Below are positions 17,489 through 24,237 of a DNA stretch of 33,228 nt, piece after piece. The notes beneath the pieces are model-generated. The model was not told the DNA's origin and made no database searches. It saw only the letters and a list, made by a program, of their open reading frames with translations. Made by a program: the position numbers and the translations under genes. The DNA lies in NCBI RefSeq assembly GCF_016786325.1, contig NZ_JADWYU010000175.1:1-33228 (forward strand), given 5' to 3'. The stretch comes from Frankia nepalensis. Lineage in GTDB: Bacteria > Actinomycetota > Actinomycetes > Frankiales > Frankiaceae. How positions within the stretch are numbered: position 1 is the first letter of the stretch; every line of letters begins with the position of its first letter.

Positions 17489-18442
17489 TCAGGCGGCGTG
17501 GCCGCGGGCGCGCCGCAACAGGCTGCTGATGGTGAGGGCCCGGTCGGCGGTCTGGGTCGCCAACCACGTCAGCACGTGTTCGTCCTGCGGCCCCAGCGAC
17601 ATCCCGTCGAGCGCGGCGCGCAGCCTGTCAGCGAGGTCGCCGGCGGTGAGGCCGACCAGCTCGCCGCCGACCGGGCCGGTCGAGACCACACGGGCAAACG
17701 GCACCGGATCACCGAGCAGCTCGTGGCCACCGGTCGACGGCGAGGCGGCTACGAAGACGAACGTCGTCTCGACGTCGCCCAACGCCTCAAGGAACCGGGC
17801 GGCACCAGGGAGCTGGCGCAGTGCCGCGACCACGCTGGCGACGTCGTCGTCTGGCAGGACCGTGACCTCGAACAGGCCCTGCGCGGTCAGCCGCGCTCGG
17901 CCCACGCTGGTCGTGGGGGCCGGGCCGGTTTCGGCGGTCGGACCCGACACCGCGATGCCCATCGAAAGGGCTGAAGATCCTGCCGGGTGGGCGTCGAGTG
18001 CGCGGATCTCCGTCACGACGGTGGTGAACCGCTCGTGCAACTCCGCCCAGCCGGTCGCGGTCGTCGGTAGGTGCGACAGGTCCGGGACGAGCAGCAGTGC
18101 CTCGGGGTGGTGGGCGATCTCGTCGATGACGAGCGCCAACCCAGGGCGGTCAAGGTCGTCGATGCTGACTGGGCGGTCGACGTAGACCTCGGTCAGGTCG
18201 AGGCCGGTGCGCCGCGCGTGGCCGGCGAGCCGCTGGTGCAGGCCGTTGACCAGGTCCTCGTCATCGGAGACACAGACATAACCGACCGCCCGACGCGGCC
18301 GCGCCGGCGGCGCGGCCGGGAGCGTCATCTCGGCCAGCGTCACCGGTCCAGCCGGCTCTGTCGAAACAGACCGCGCGCCGGCTACGGCGGCGGGCTCGGC
18401 CGGGGCAGTAAGGGGCAGGGGGCGTGGCGCGGGCTGGGCCAT
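17489..18442 (-). CDS. Degenerate serine-resolvase-like protein with a C-terminal extension
   Basis: A 317-residue protein. After a Pro/Ala-rich leader, residues ~50-125 follow the catalytic-domain pattern of serine recombinases: AVGYVCVSDDED aligns with GYARVSTxxQ, then a helix, a VDRP segment, a DRPGL motif and LLLVPDLSHL where VxxLDRLxR is expected. The serine is kept, but the first arginine of the active site is cysteine and the LDRLxR arginines are missing, so recombination is unlikely. The remaining ~190 residues contain no zinc-ribbon or HTH recombinase domain I can recognise; they end in a short helical segment. ATG at 18442 has GGAGG five bases upstream. It is divergent from the GntR gene, with the palindromic operators between them, so it is probably a regulated element gene. 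A second protein of this type lies at 22357. Confidence 0.72.
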   Translation of the reverse strand: MAQPAPRPLPLTAPAEPAAVAGARSVSTEPAGPVTLAEMTLPAAPPARPRRAVGYVCVSDDEDLVNGLHQRLAGHARRTGLDLTEVYVDRPVSIDDLDRPGLALVIDEIAHHPEALLLVPDLSHLPTTATGWAELHERFTTVVTEIRALDAHPAGSSALSMGIAVSGPTAETGPAPTTSVGRARLTAQGLFEVTVLPDDDVASVVAALRQLPGAARFLEALGDVETTFVFVAASPSTGGHELLGDPVPFARVVSTGPVGGELVGLTAGDLADRLRAALDGMSLGPQDEHVLTWLATQTADRALTISSLLRRARGHAA

Positions 18443-18522
18443 CGCATCCTCCAGGCCAAAGGGGTGCTGTGGATGGGCGCGCCGGCCAGTCAGCGGTCGG
18501 CGGCGTGGGCCGACAGTAACAC

Positions 18523-18557
18523 CATGCCTTAAGGCATGCCGATGCGCCTTAAGGCAT
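18523..18557. promoter_or_regulatory. Twin CTTAAG palindromes, probable GntR operator pair
   Basis: CATGCCTTAAGGCATG (18523-18538) is a perfect 16-bp palindrome. A second copy keeps the GCCTTAAGGC core (18546-18555). Their centres are exactly 20 bp apart, about two helical turns, so two dimers would bind the same DNA face. They lie between the divergent resolvase-like gene and the GntR gene, and a -10-like TAGAAT (18557-18562) abuts the second copy on the GntR side. Autoregulation and control of both genes are inferred from position. Confidence 0.72.
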
Positions 18558-18600
18558 AGAATGGCGCTGCGCCGCAGCAGGTCTCGCTATGGTCTAGGGC

Positions 18601-19359
18601 ATGTCGCCAGCCGGACCGCCCTACACGCGGATCGCCACGTCACTACGCGGCAAGATCGAATCCGGCGAGTATCCACCCGGTTCCCGGCTACCACCCCACC
18701 GCGAACTCGCCCGCGCCTACGAAGCCGCACAAGAAACGATCAGACGAGCCATCGCCCAACTCCAAGCCGAAGGACTCGTCGAGACCCGAGGCCAGCACGG
18801 CACCTTCGTCCAGACCCGCCCCTCGATCCGCCGGATCGCCACCGACTTCTACCAGCGCCGACCAACCACCTCGACCGAACCCACCCCGCCGTTCGCGCGC
18901 TCCGTCGAGGCCTCCGGCGGCCACGCCTCCTGGGACCACGACACCACCCGCGAGACCGCCGACGAGAACATCGCCACCCGGCTCGCCATCCAACCCGGCG
19001 ACCCCGTCGTCGTCACGCGCTACCTCTACCGCTACGACGGAACACCCATCCAGACCGCCATCTCCTGGGAACCCGCGACCCTCACCGCCAGAACACTCAT
19101 CGAACTACCCGAAGCAGGCACCACCGTCGGCGTCGTCGCCCGCTTCGACACCATCGGCCTGCACATCGACTCCGTCAGCGAGGAAATCACCGCCCGGCCA
19201 CCCAGCCCCACCGAGGTCCAGACCCTCGCGCTACCACCAGGCGTCGCCGTCCTGACCATGCGCCGCACCTACTACGCCGGCGAAACACCAGTCGAAACAG
19301 CCGACATCATCATGGCCGGCCACCGAAACCTGCTCACCTACCGCCTCGCCGTCAACTGA
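18601..19359 (+). CDS. GntR-family regulator, HutC/UTRA type
   Basis: A 252-residue repressor-type regulator. Residues ~8-72 form the GntR winged helix (YTRIATSLRGKIESGEYPPG, SRLPPHRELARAY, ETIRRAIAQLQAEGLVETR). Residues ~100-250 match a UTRA ligand-binding domain (IQPGDPVVVTRYLYRYDGTP..., ending HRNLLTYRLAVN). GntR proteins of this kind, such as KorSA of pSAM2 and KorA of pIJ101, keep transfer genes of actinomycete conjugative elements silent; a similar role here is inferred from the neighbouring relaxase and Spd-like genes. The paired palindromes just upstream are its likely operators. No good ribosome-binding site precedes ATG 18601, and TATGGT at 18588-18593 would place a transcript start at or next to the ATG, so a leaderless mRNA is possible. 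Confidence 0.88.
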   Translation: MSPAGPPYTRIATSLRGKIESGEYPPGSRLPPHRELARAYEAAQETIRRAIAQLQAEGLVETRGQHGTFVQTRPSIRRIATDFYQRRPTTSTEPTPPFARSVEASGGHASWDHDTTRETADENIATRLAIQPGDPVVVTRYLYRYDGTPIQTAISWEPATLTARTLIELPEAGTTVGVVARFDTIGLHIDSVSEEITARPPSPTEVQTLALPPGVAVLTMRRTYYAGETPVETADIIMAGHRNLLTYRLAVN

Positions 19360-19364
19360 GGCCC

Positions 19365-19493
19365 AGCCAGGTCATCGTCACTAAGGACTTCCCCGAACCA
19401 CTACCGATGGGCGCTGGCAGTGAACGCACCCGGGTCTGGCTCGCCTCCGACATCACCGCCTACAAGGCCAGACGCGACCAGCAGCCGAAATAG
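19365..19493 (+). pseudogene. 3' remnant of an AlpA/Xis-like HTH gene
   Basis: In the frame ending at TAG 19491-19493, 42 residues match the C-terminal half of small AlpA/excisionase-type proteins: a KDFPEPL segment, then RVWLASDITAYKARR, equivalent to the FPxP...RVWxxxDVxxW pattern. The N-terminal HTH is missing: the frame runs back into the GntR gene's stop region with no start. It is probably a truncated excisionase of an integrated element. Confidence 0.5.
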
Positions 19494-19566
19494 CCACCCG
19501 GCAGCGGCCATCCGGACCGCGTCCCGCGCTGCGCTCCCATCGTCTGGCCGATCTACTGTGCCGCCC

Positions 19567-20127
19567 ATGCCGACACCCCTGAACACGAACCGGCTGCCCT
19601 CGCTTGTCGTGCTACGCGGCCCTTCCTGCAGCGGCAAGACAACCACCGCCCTCGCGATCCGACAGGCCGTCGGCCGCGGGGTCGCCGTCGTCCAGCAGGA
19701 CGTGATCCGCCGCGAACTGCTCCGCGAACCAGACCTGCCAGGCGCACTCAACATCGACCTGATCGCCACGATCGTGACCCGCTGCCTGACCGGCGGCTAC
19801 GACGTCATCCTCGAAGGCATACTCGACGCCTCCCGCTACGGCACCACACTCAGAGCGGTCATCGCCACGCACCCCGGCCCAGCCCACGTCTACTACTTCG
19901 GCCTCCCGCTCGAGGAGACCGTGCGCAGGCACGCAACGAAACCGAACGCCGGCGGCTACGGCGAACACGAGCTGGCCCAGTGGTACGTCCCCAACGACCT
20001 GCTCGGCGTCCCCGGCGAACAGACCCTCAGCCCCACCCAGACCCAGCAGCAGATCGTGACCCGCATCATCACCGAGGCCCTGCCCCCGCGCATCCGACCA
20101 GGCACCGCGCCACCGCTCCCAGCCTGA
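19567..20127 (+). CDS. Small P-loop kinase (AAA/zeta-toxin-like)
   Basis: A 186-residue P-loop protein. Walker A GPSCSGKT is at 18-25, followed by a helix and VVQQDVIRRELL, a substrate-side Asp-Arg motif also seen in zeta-toxin and polynucleotide-kinase-like enzymes. YDVILEGILD is a probable Walker B strand, and the lid contains LEETVRRHATKPN with arginines suited to phosphate binding. It likely phosphorylates a small molecule or nucleotide; the substrate is unknown. I start at ATG 19567, where family-like sequence begins, although no strong ribosome site is visible. It faces the NUDIX gene across a 97-bp gap. A toxin role is possible in principle, but no antitoxin partner is adjacent. Confidence 0.78.
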   Translation: MPTPLNTNRLPSLVVLRGPSCSGKTTTALAIRQAVGRGVAVVQQDVIRRELLREPDLPGALNIDLIATIVTRCLTGGYDVILEGILDASRYGTTLRAVIATHPGPAHVYYFGLPLEETVRRHATKPNAGGYGEHELAQWYVPNDLLGVPGEQTLSPTQTQQQIVTRIITEALPPRIRPGTAPPLPA

Positions 20128-20224
20128 CCGGCGCATGCCTCGGGGCGACCAGCGCCGCGCCACGGTGGCGACGAGGGCGCCGATCTCGTCGGCGACCCGA
20201 TCCAGCGCGGCGAGGCCGCCTTCC

Positions 20225-20752
20225 TCAGACGCAGCCGTCCTGGAGGTAGCGGACTCCGCCGTGATCCAGGGCGGTCAGGGCCGCTTGCACGCGTCGCCAT
20301 ACATAGGGGCGCAGGAGCCTCGCCACCTCGTCTGGAGGGCAGAAGCGGATGGCGGCCAGCTCCGGGTCCACCGCGTGCAGGCTCCGAGCCTGATCGGCGG
20401 ACAGGGTGCCGCCGTCGAAGACGAAGGCCAGCAGATCGTCCCAGGGGCCGTGGGGTGAAACCCAGTCCACGCAGAGCAGCTCGCCGACGTGCAGGTCGAG
20501 GTCCAGTTCTTCTTTCAGTTCTCGACGCACTGCCTGGCGCGGAGGTTCGTTGGCTTCGGCCATGCCGCCGGGCAGGTCCCAGTCGGGCTTGTAGGTCGGG
20601 TCGACCAGGAGCAGGCGTCCGGTCTCGTCCCGGATGACGGCGTCGGCGGAGACCCGCTTGCGCGCCTGGCGGGCGTTGCCTTCAGCCAAGTACGCGAACT
20701 CGGCGGCGTCCCGGCCTTGGTAGCTGGCCTCCCATTCCCGCTCGACGCTCAT
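20225..20752 (-). CDS. NUDIX hydrolase, possibly Pif-like
   Basis: A 175-residue NUDIX protein. The box lies at 63-84: G63, E69, R77-E78 and E81-E82 are all in place for metal-dependent hydrolysis of nucleoside-diphosphate-linked substrates, but the final glycine of the motif is aspartate (D84). The N-terminal ~33 residues (EREWEASYQGRDAAEFAYLA) are an extension seen in actinobacterial members. Its ATG overlaps the stop of the upstream regulator as ATGA, so the two are translationally coupled. In the Streptomyces element pSAM2, a NUDIX protein (Pif) gives immunity against incoming copies of the element. The transfer genes next door make an entry-exclusion role plausible, but ordinary nucleotide house-cleaning is equally compatible with the sequence. 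Confidence 0.88.
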   Translation of the reverse strand: MSVEREWEASYQGRDAAEFAYLAEGNARQARKRVSADAVIRDETGRLLLVDPTYKPDWDLPGGMAEANEPPRQAVRRELKEELDLDLHVGELLCVDWVSPHGPWDDLLAFVFDGGTLSADQARSLHAVDPELAAIRFCPPDEVARLLRPYVWRRVQAALTALDHGGVRYLQDGCV

Positions 20753-22125
20753 GGCGCCTCGGCGGTTCGGTGGGCGGGCAAGGTGGCGGTGACACGACCG
20801 AGGAGGTCGTCGACAGTAGTCGCGCCGCGGTGTGGTTCAAGTCGGCGGCCGAGTGCTCGAAGCTGGCTGACCACGCGGTCGGAGGCCAGGTGTGTCGCCG
20901 CGTCCAGCACCCGCGTACCGGTCTCACAGGCGGCATCGAGATCACCGCGCCTGAGCTGCACGCTGGCCAGGGTCAGGTTGGTGAAGGCTCGGCTGCGCGC
21001 CCGGTCCGGAGTGCGTAGCTCCAGTACCCGCAGTGCCTGACGTTCGGCTGCGTTCCAGTCATTCAGGTCGCGCAGGCAGATAGCAGCCTCGGCGGCGAGC
21101 GCCGCCTCGTCGAAGGGGCTGAGCCATTCGTGTTCGCCGGGTGCCGTACAGGCCAGCTCCTGCTCGGCGTCCCGCAGCGCGGTCAGGCACTCGGACGACA
21201 CGCCCGCGAGCGCGTTCCCGCGGGCCTTCATCGCGTACAGCCGGCTGCGTAGCGCCCCGCACCGGGGGTCATCCCGCACCAGTGCGAGGCCCGCGTTGGC
21301 CAACCGGACGGCGTCGCGAGGACGGTCATTCTCCAAGGCTAGGTGACTCTGGCTGACGAGCGCCTGCGCACTCAGGGCCTGGTCGCCGGCCGCGGTCGCC
21401 AGGCCGAACGCCTGGACGAAGTGCTGCGCCGCGAGGTCACCCCGGTCGTCGTCGTAGGCCAGCCACCCGGCCATGTCCGTCAGCGACGCCGCCGCCGCGA
21501 AGACCGCCGACGGCGGATATGTATGGCCGACGAGTTGCGGCGTCACCTCGGTCTGGATGAACCTGACCACCACGGCATAGAGCCGGCCGCCTCCCAGCTG
21601 CCGGTCCGCGGCGCGGAAGGCCAGCGCCGCGGACCGGATCGTCTCCAGCGTTCCGCCTACCAGAGCTACCGGCATCAACGTCCCGCGTGACGAGAGCTCC
21701 TGTCTCGCGGTCACCGCCGCCGGTCGTGGTCGTGGGCGCCCGGGAAGGTCGAACCACAGCAGGTGCGGCGGTAGCCGCAGCGTTCGGGCCCAGTGCGTCA
21801 GCCGGTCAAGGTCCCGGATGGGTGGGCTGCTCTCGATCCGGCTCACCTGAGCCTGGGTCAGGCCGAGCCACCGGCCCAGCCGCTCCTGGCTGATGGGCCG
21901 GCGGTGGTGCGGGTTCACGCGGTACGCCACCGACACCAGCCCGATGTGCTGGGCGGCGAAGGCATCACGGAGTTGGTCGGTCTGCCAGAAATGCTCCGGA
22001 AGCTCGGGAGCCTCGTCCTGCTCCAGACGACCACGGTGCAGGCACCGGGCACAGCGGGAGCCAGGGTTGTCACGTGCCAGACGGCCTCCGCACGAGAAGC
22101 AGTACCGGCCGGGTGCGGCGTCCAT
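20749..22125 (-). CDS. Zinc-ribbon XRE-family HTH regulator with TPR-like C-terminus
   Basis: A 458-residue regulator. It starts with a small zinc ribbon of two CxxC pairs (CFSC and CARC, residues ~9-28), then an XRE helix-turn-helix (ISQERLGRWLGLTQAQVSRIE, within ~72-97), then about 320 residues of paired helices rich in Ala/Leu that read as TPR-like repeats (for example DLAAQHFVQAFGLATAAGD and DLDAACETGTRVLDAA). Such proteins in actinomycetes bind DNA and probably sense a peptide or metabolite through the TPRs. It is the first gene of a coupled pair with the NUDIX hydrolase. A perfect inverted repeat at 22215-22241, about 90 bp upstream, may be its operator. ATG 22125 is preceded by GGGGAGCAGG somewhat far upstream. 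Confidence 0.85.
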   Translation of the reverse strand: MDAAPGRYCFSCGGRLARDNPGSRCARCLHRGRLEQDEAPELPEHFWQTDQLRDAFAAQHIGLVSVAYRVNPHHRRPISQERLGRWLGLTQAQVSRIESSPPIRDLDRLTHWARTLRLPPHLLWFDLPGRPRPRPAAVTARQELSSRGTLMPVALVGGTLETIRSAALAFRAADRQLGGGRLYAVVVRFIQTEVTPQLVGHTYPPSAVFAAAASLTDMAGWLAYDDDRGDLAAQHFVQAFGLATAAGDQALSAQALVSQSHLALENDRPRDAVRLANAGLALVRDDPRCGALRSRLYAMKARGNALAGVSSECLTALRDAEQELACTAPGEHEWLSPFDEAALAAEAAICLRDLNDWNAAERQALRVLELRTPDRARSRAFTNLTLASVQLRRGDLDAACETGTRVLDAATHLASDRVVSQLRALGRRLEPHRGATTVDDLLGRVTATLPAHRTAEAP

Positions 22126-22214
22126 GTCTCGCCTGACCTGCTCCCCTTCGTGACCGGGTGTGCTTGATCAGCAGTGTAAATCGACGTCGGTCACGACGAG
22201 TTTGGTTCCGGCGT

Positions 22215-22241
22215 CGCCATGTATAGGCGTCATACATGGCG
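22215..22241. promoter_or_regulatory. Perfect 10-bp inverted repeat, probable operator
   Basis: CGCCATGTAT (22215-22224) and ATACATGGCG (22232-22241) are perfect inverted arms with a 7-bp spacer (AGGCGTC). Arm centres are 17 bp apart. The site lies in the 231-bp gap between the divergent XRE regulator and resolvase-like genes, suiting a dimeric regulator that controls one or both. The binder is not known. Confidence 0.6.
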
Positions 22242-22356
22242 TGACATGGTCGGCTCCCTCCGGTCCGCGCACGCTTGAGCCAGGCGCCCGGGGCCGAGCC
22301 ATGAACCTCCTCGGCCTCGGGCGTCAGCCAACAGCCCAGCCTGGATGGAGGTAGCC

Positions 22357-22779
22357 GTGGACAGCAGGCGTACCCCGATGTCGGCGGCCCCGGAACCGGC
22401 GAAGGTGGTGTACGGCTACATAAGCCTGGAGCACGCCGACGAGGCTGAGATCGATCGGCTACACGACCAACTCGCCCGTCATGCACGCGCAGAGGGTCTG
22501 GCCCTCGCCGAGGTCTTCGTCGATCGCTGTGTTCCGCCAGGCCGCATCGTCCGGCCCGGCCTGACCGTTCTCCTCGAAACGGTCAGGCGATCGGAAGCAT
22601 CCGGTGTTCTGGTCATGGACGTCGACCACCTCTCGCCACTTCCAGCCGTGCGCCGAGCCATCGAGGTCGAGGTCGAAACCCTTGGCGCGCAGGTGTTCAC
22701 CGCCACGGCGCCTCCGGCTGGCCACAGTCAAGCCGACCCACGGACGCGGGCCGCCTCCCCTTCCCTAAGATCGGCATGA
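22357..22779 (+). CDS. Short degenerate serine-resolvase-like protein
   Basis: A 140-residue protein consisting of one resolvase-like catalytic fold. VVYGYISLEHADE aligns with the GYARVSTxxQ start of serine recombinases, but glutamate occupies the catalytic serine position and serine the arginine position. The later LDRLxR motif reads VDHLSPL. It therefore cannot recombine DNA by the known mechanism. It resembles the first part of the protein encoded at 17489-18442, sharing the VDR...RPGL spacing. GTG 22357 has GGAGG five bases upstream, better than the ATG at 22345. Its stop overlaps the next start as ATGA, so it is coupled to the RsbW-like ATPase gene. A structural or regulatory role is inferred. 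Confidence 0.72.
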   Translation: MDSRRTPMSAAPEPAKVVYGYISLEHADEAEIDRLHDQLARHARAEGLALAEVFVDRCVPPGRIVRPGLTVLLETVRRSEASGVLVMDVDHLSPLPAVRRAIEVEVETLGAQVFTATAPPAGHSQADPRTRAASPSLRSA

Positions 22780-23369
22780 ACTTCCCTGCCGCGGTCGCGC
22801 CGCAGCCCACTGCCCACGCCCGGGTCAAGGCCCAGCAGTTTGCCGCCACGATCACCGCTCCAGCGCTGGCCCGGCGCGAGACAGCCCAGTTGCTCAACCA
22901 GTGGGGAATTTCCGATCTCATCGACACCACCAGCCTTCTGGTCTCGGAACTCGTGACAAACGCCGTCCAGGCAACGGAAGCGATGGGCCGCTTTCCGAAC
23001 GCCATCGTGACCATACGCACAAGCTGGGCCGCCACAAGCCTCATTGTCGAGGTCTGGGACCGCAACCCCAGGCCACCCATACTTCGGGCACCGGATCTCG
23101 ACAGCGACGGCGGTCGAGGACTGCACATCGTGGAATCCCTCAGTCTGTCGGCCGCCTACTACCCCTCACCCACCGGCCAAGGAAAAGTCACCTGGTGCCA
23201 GATCGAAGCACCGGTAGCCGCCGAACCCGGCGAGTCCGCGGCGCCTTTGCCCCACCGCTCGCCGAGCGTCGCCCGCGCCGATCCTGACGCGTATTTCGAT
23301 GATCTGGTGGTTCTGCGACGGGTCCTTGCTGGCCTGCGTGCCCTGGATACCCATCTTCCTTCGGAGTGA
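22776..23369 (+). CDS. RsbW-like (HATPase_c) ATP-binding protein
   Basis: A 197-residue GHKL-type ATPase domain without a sensor or phosphoacceptor domain. The N box is SELVTNAVQA (57-66), the G1 box WDRN (94-97) and the G2 box GGRGLHIVE (112-120), all as in actinobacterial anti-sigma-factor kinases. In RsbW-like proteins this domain binds or phosphorylates an anti-sigma antagonist, or simply sequesters a sigma factor; actinomycetes carry dozens with unknown partners. The ~60-residue tail after the ATPase has no recognisable fold. Its ATG overlaps the preceding gene's stop, so its closest partner is probably the resolvase-like protein. No sigma factor or antagonist gene is nearby. Confidence 0.85.
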   Translation: MNFPAAVAPQPTAHARVKAQQFAATITAPALARRETAQLLNQWGISDLIDTTSLLVSELVTNAVQATEAMGRFPNAIVTIRTSWAATSLIVEVWDRNPRPPILRAPDLDSDGGRGLHIVESLSLSAAYYPSPTGQGKVTWCQIEAPVAAEPGESAAPLPHRSPSVARADPDAYFDDLVVLRRVLAGLRALDTHLPSE

Positions 23370-23430
23370 CATCATGAGACACTAACCATCTCTCGCCTCT
23401 CGAATGAGCCTTCCACCCGGAGTCTTTCTC

Positions 23431-24237
23431 ATGCCGCTCGCCGCAGACCGTTGGATGATCGAGCACCCCGCCTGGCTGCCCAAAGAGAAGGGCGCGCGCC
23501 GTGTGTGCCCGCTGCCTGGCGGCCTCGTCCTGGCCGAGGTGGAGCACGACACTCTCGTGGTCACCGTGCTCGACGGCGACGAGACAGAACCCGCCGCGGA
23601 CGTCTTCGCTCTCCCAGAGGGCGCGGCGGAGGATGTGCCCGAGCTGGCGAAGGAACTGACCGGACTCGGCCAGGTGGGGCGCCTGCGCAATCCCTCCCTG
23701 TGGGAGGCGCTCGGGACCGCCATCCTGCGTCAGGTCATCCGGGCGGGCCAGTCCAAGAAGCTCTACCGCGCGCTGTGCGCGACCCACGGCCAGCAGGTGA
23801 CGCTGCCGGACGGCAATTCCTACGCTCTGTTCCCCACGGCCGAGGCAATCCTTGAGCTGGACGACGAACAGTTCTCCGAACTGGGATTGGCCTTCAAACG
23901 CCCTGCGTTGCGGTCCGCCGCCACGGCGTACGTCACCCATGGCGAGAGCTGGACGCGCCTTTCCCGGCCAGCCCTCGTCGACGAACTACAAAGCGTTCGT
24001 CGCGTCGGACCGTGGACCGCCGGAGCCGCGGTCGCGGACTACACGAATCACTGGGACCTGTACCCCTACGCCGACCTGGCCGTGCGCACCTGGGCGGGAC
24101 GAGCCGCCCCGTCGCATGTCTGGTTCCACAACGAGCGCGCGTTCGGCACCCAGTGGCGACACCTGGCCGGCGAGCACCTTTCCGTTCTCACTCTCCTCAC
24201 CCTTGCCTGGGGATCGCAGCATGGAGACATCGGATGA
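23431..24237 (+). CDS. HhH-GPD superfamily DNA glycosylase-like protein
   Basis: A 268-residue protein resembling AlkA/endonuclease-III-type glycosylases. The C-terminal half holds a helix-hairpin-helix with VGPWTAG (192-198), like the IGPWTA hairpin of AlkA, followed 17 residues later by YADLAV, whose aspartate (D215) is in the place of the catalytic Asp. The LRNPSLWEALGTAILRQ segment matches the first helices of the GPD fold. The N-terminal ~80 residues form a strand-rich domain. No iron-sulfur cysteine cluster is present. I prefer ATG 23431, which has GGAG eight bases upstream; ATG 23404 would add nine residues without a ribosome site. It should remove a damaged or modified base; the substrate is unknown. 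Its end overlaps the radical SAM gene. Confidence 0.8.
   Translation: MPLAADRWMIEHPAWLPKEKGARRVCPLPGGLVLAEVEHDTLVVTVLDGDETEPAADVFALPEGAAEDVPELAKELTGLGQVGRLRNPSLWEALGTAILRQVIRAGQSKKLYRALCATHGQQVTLPDGNSYALFPTAEAILELDDEQFSELGLAFKRPALRSAATAYVTHGESWTRLSRPALVDELQSVRRVGPWTAGAAVADYTNHWDLYPYADLAVRTWAGRAAPSHVWFHNERAFGTQWRHLAGEHLSVLTLLTLAWGSQHGDIG

Noticed and set aside
19567-20127. Zeta-toxin/antitoxin module
   Set aside because: The P-loop kinase fits the broad fold, but no epsilon-like antitoxin gene is adjacent.
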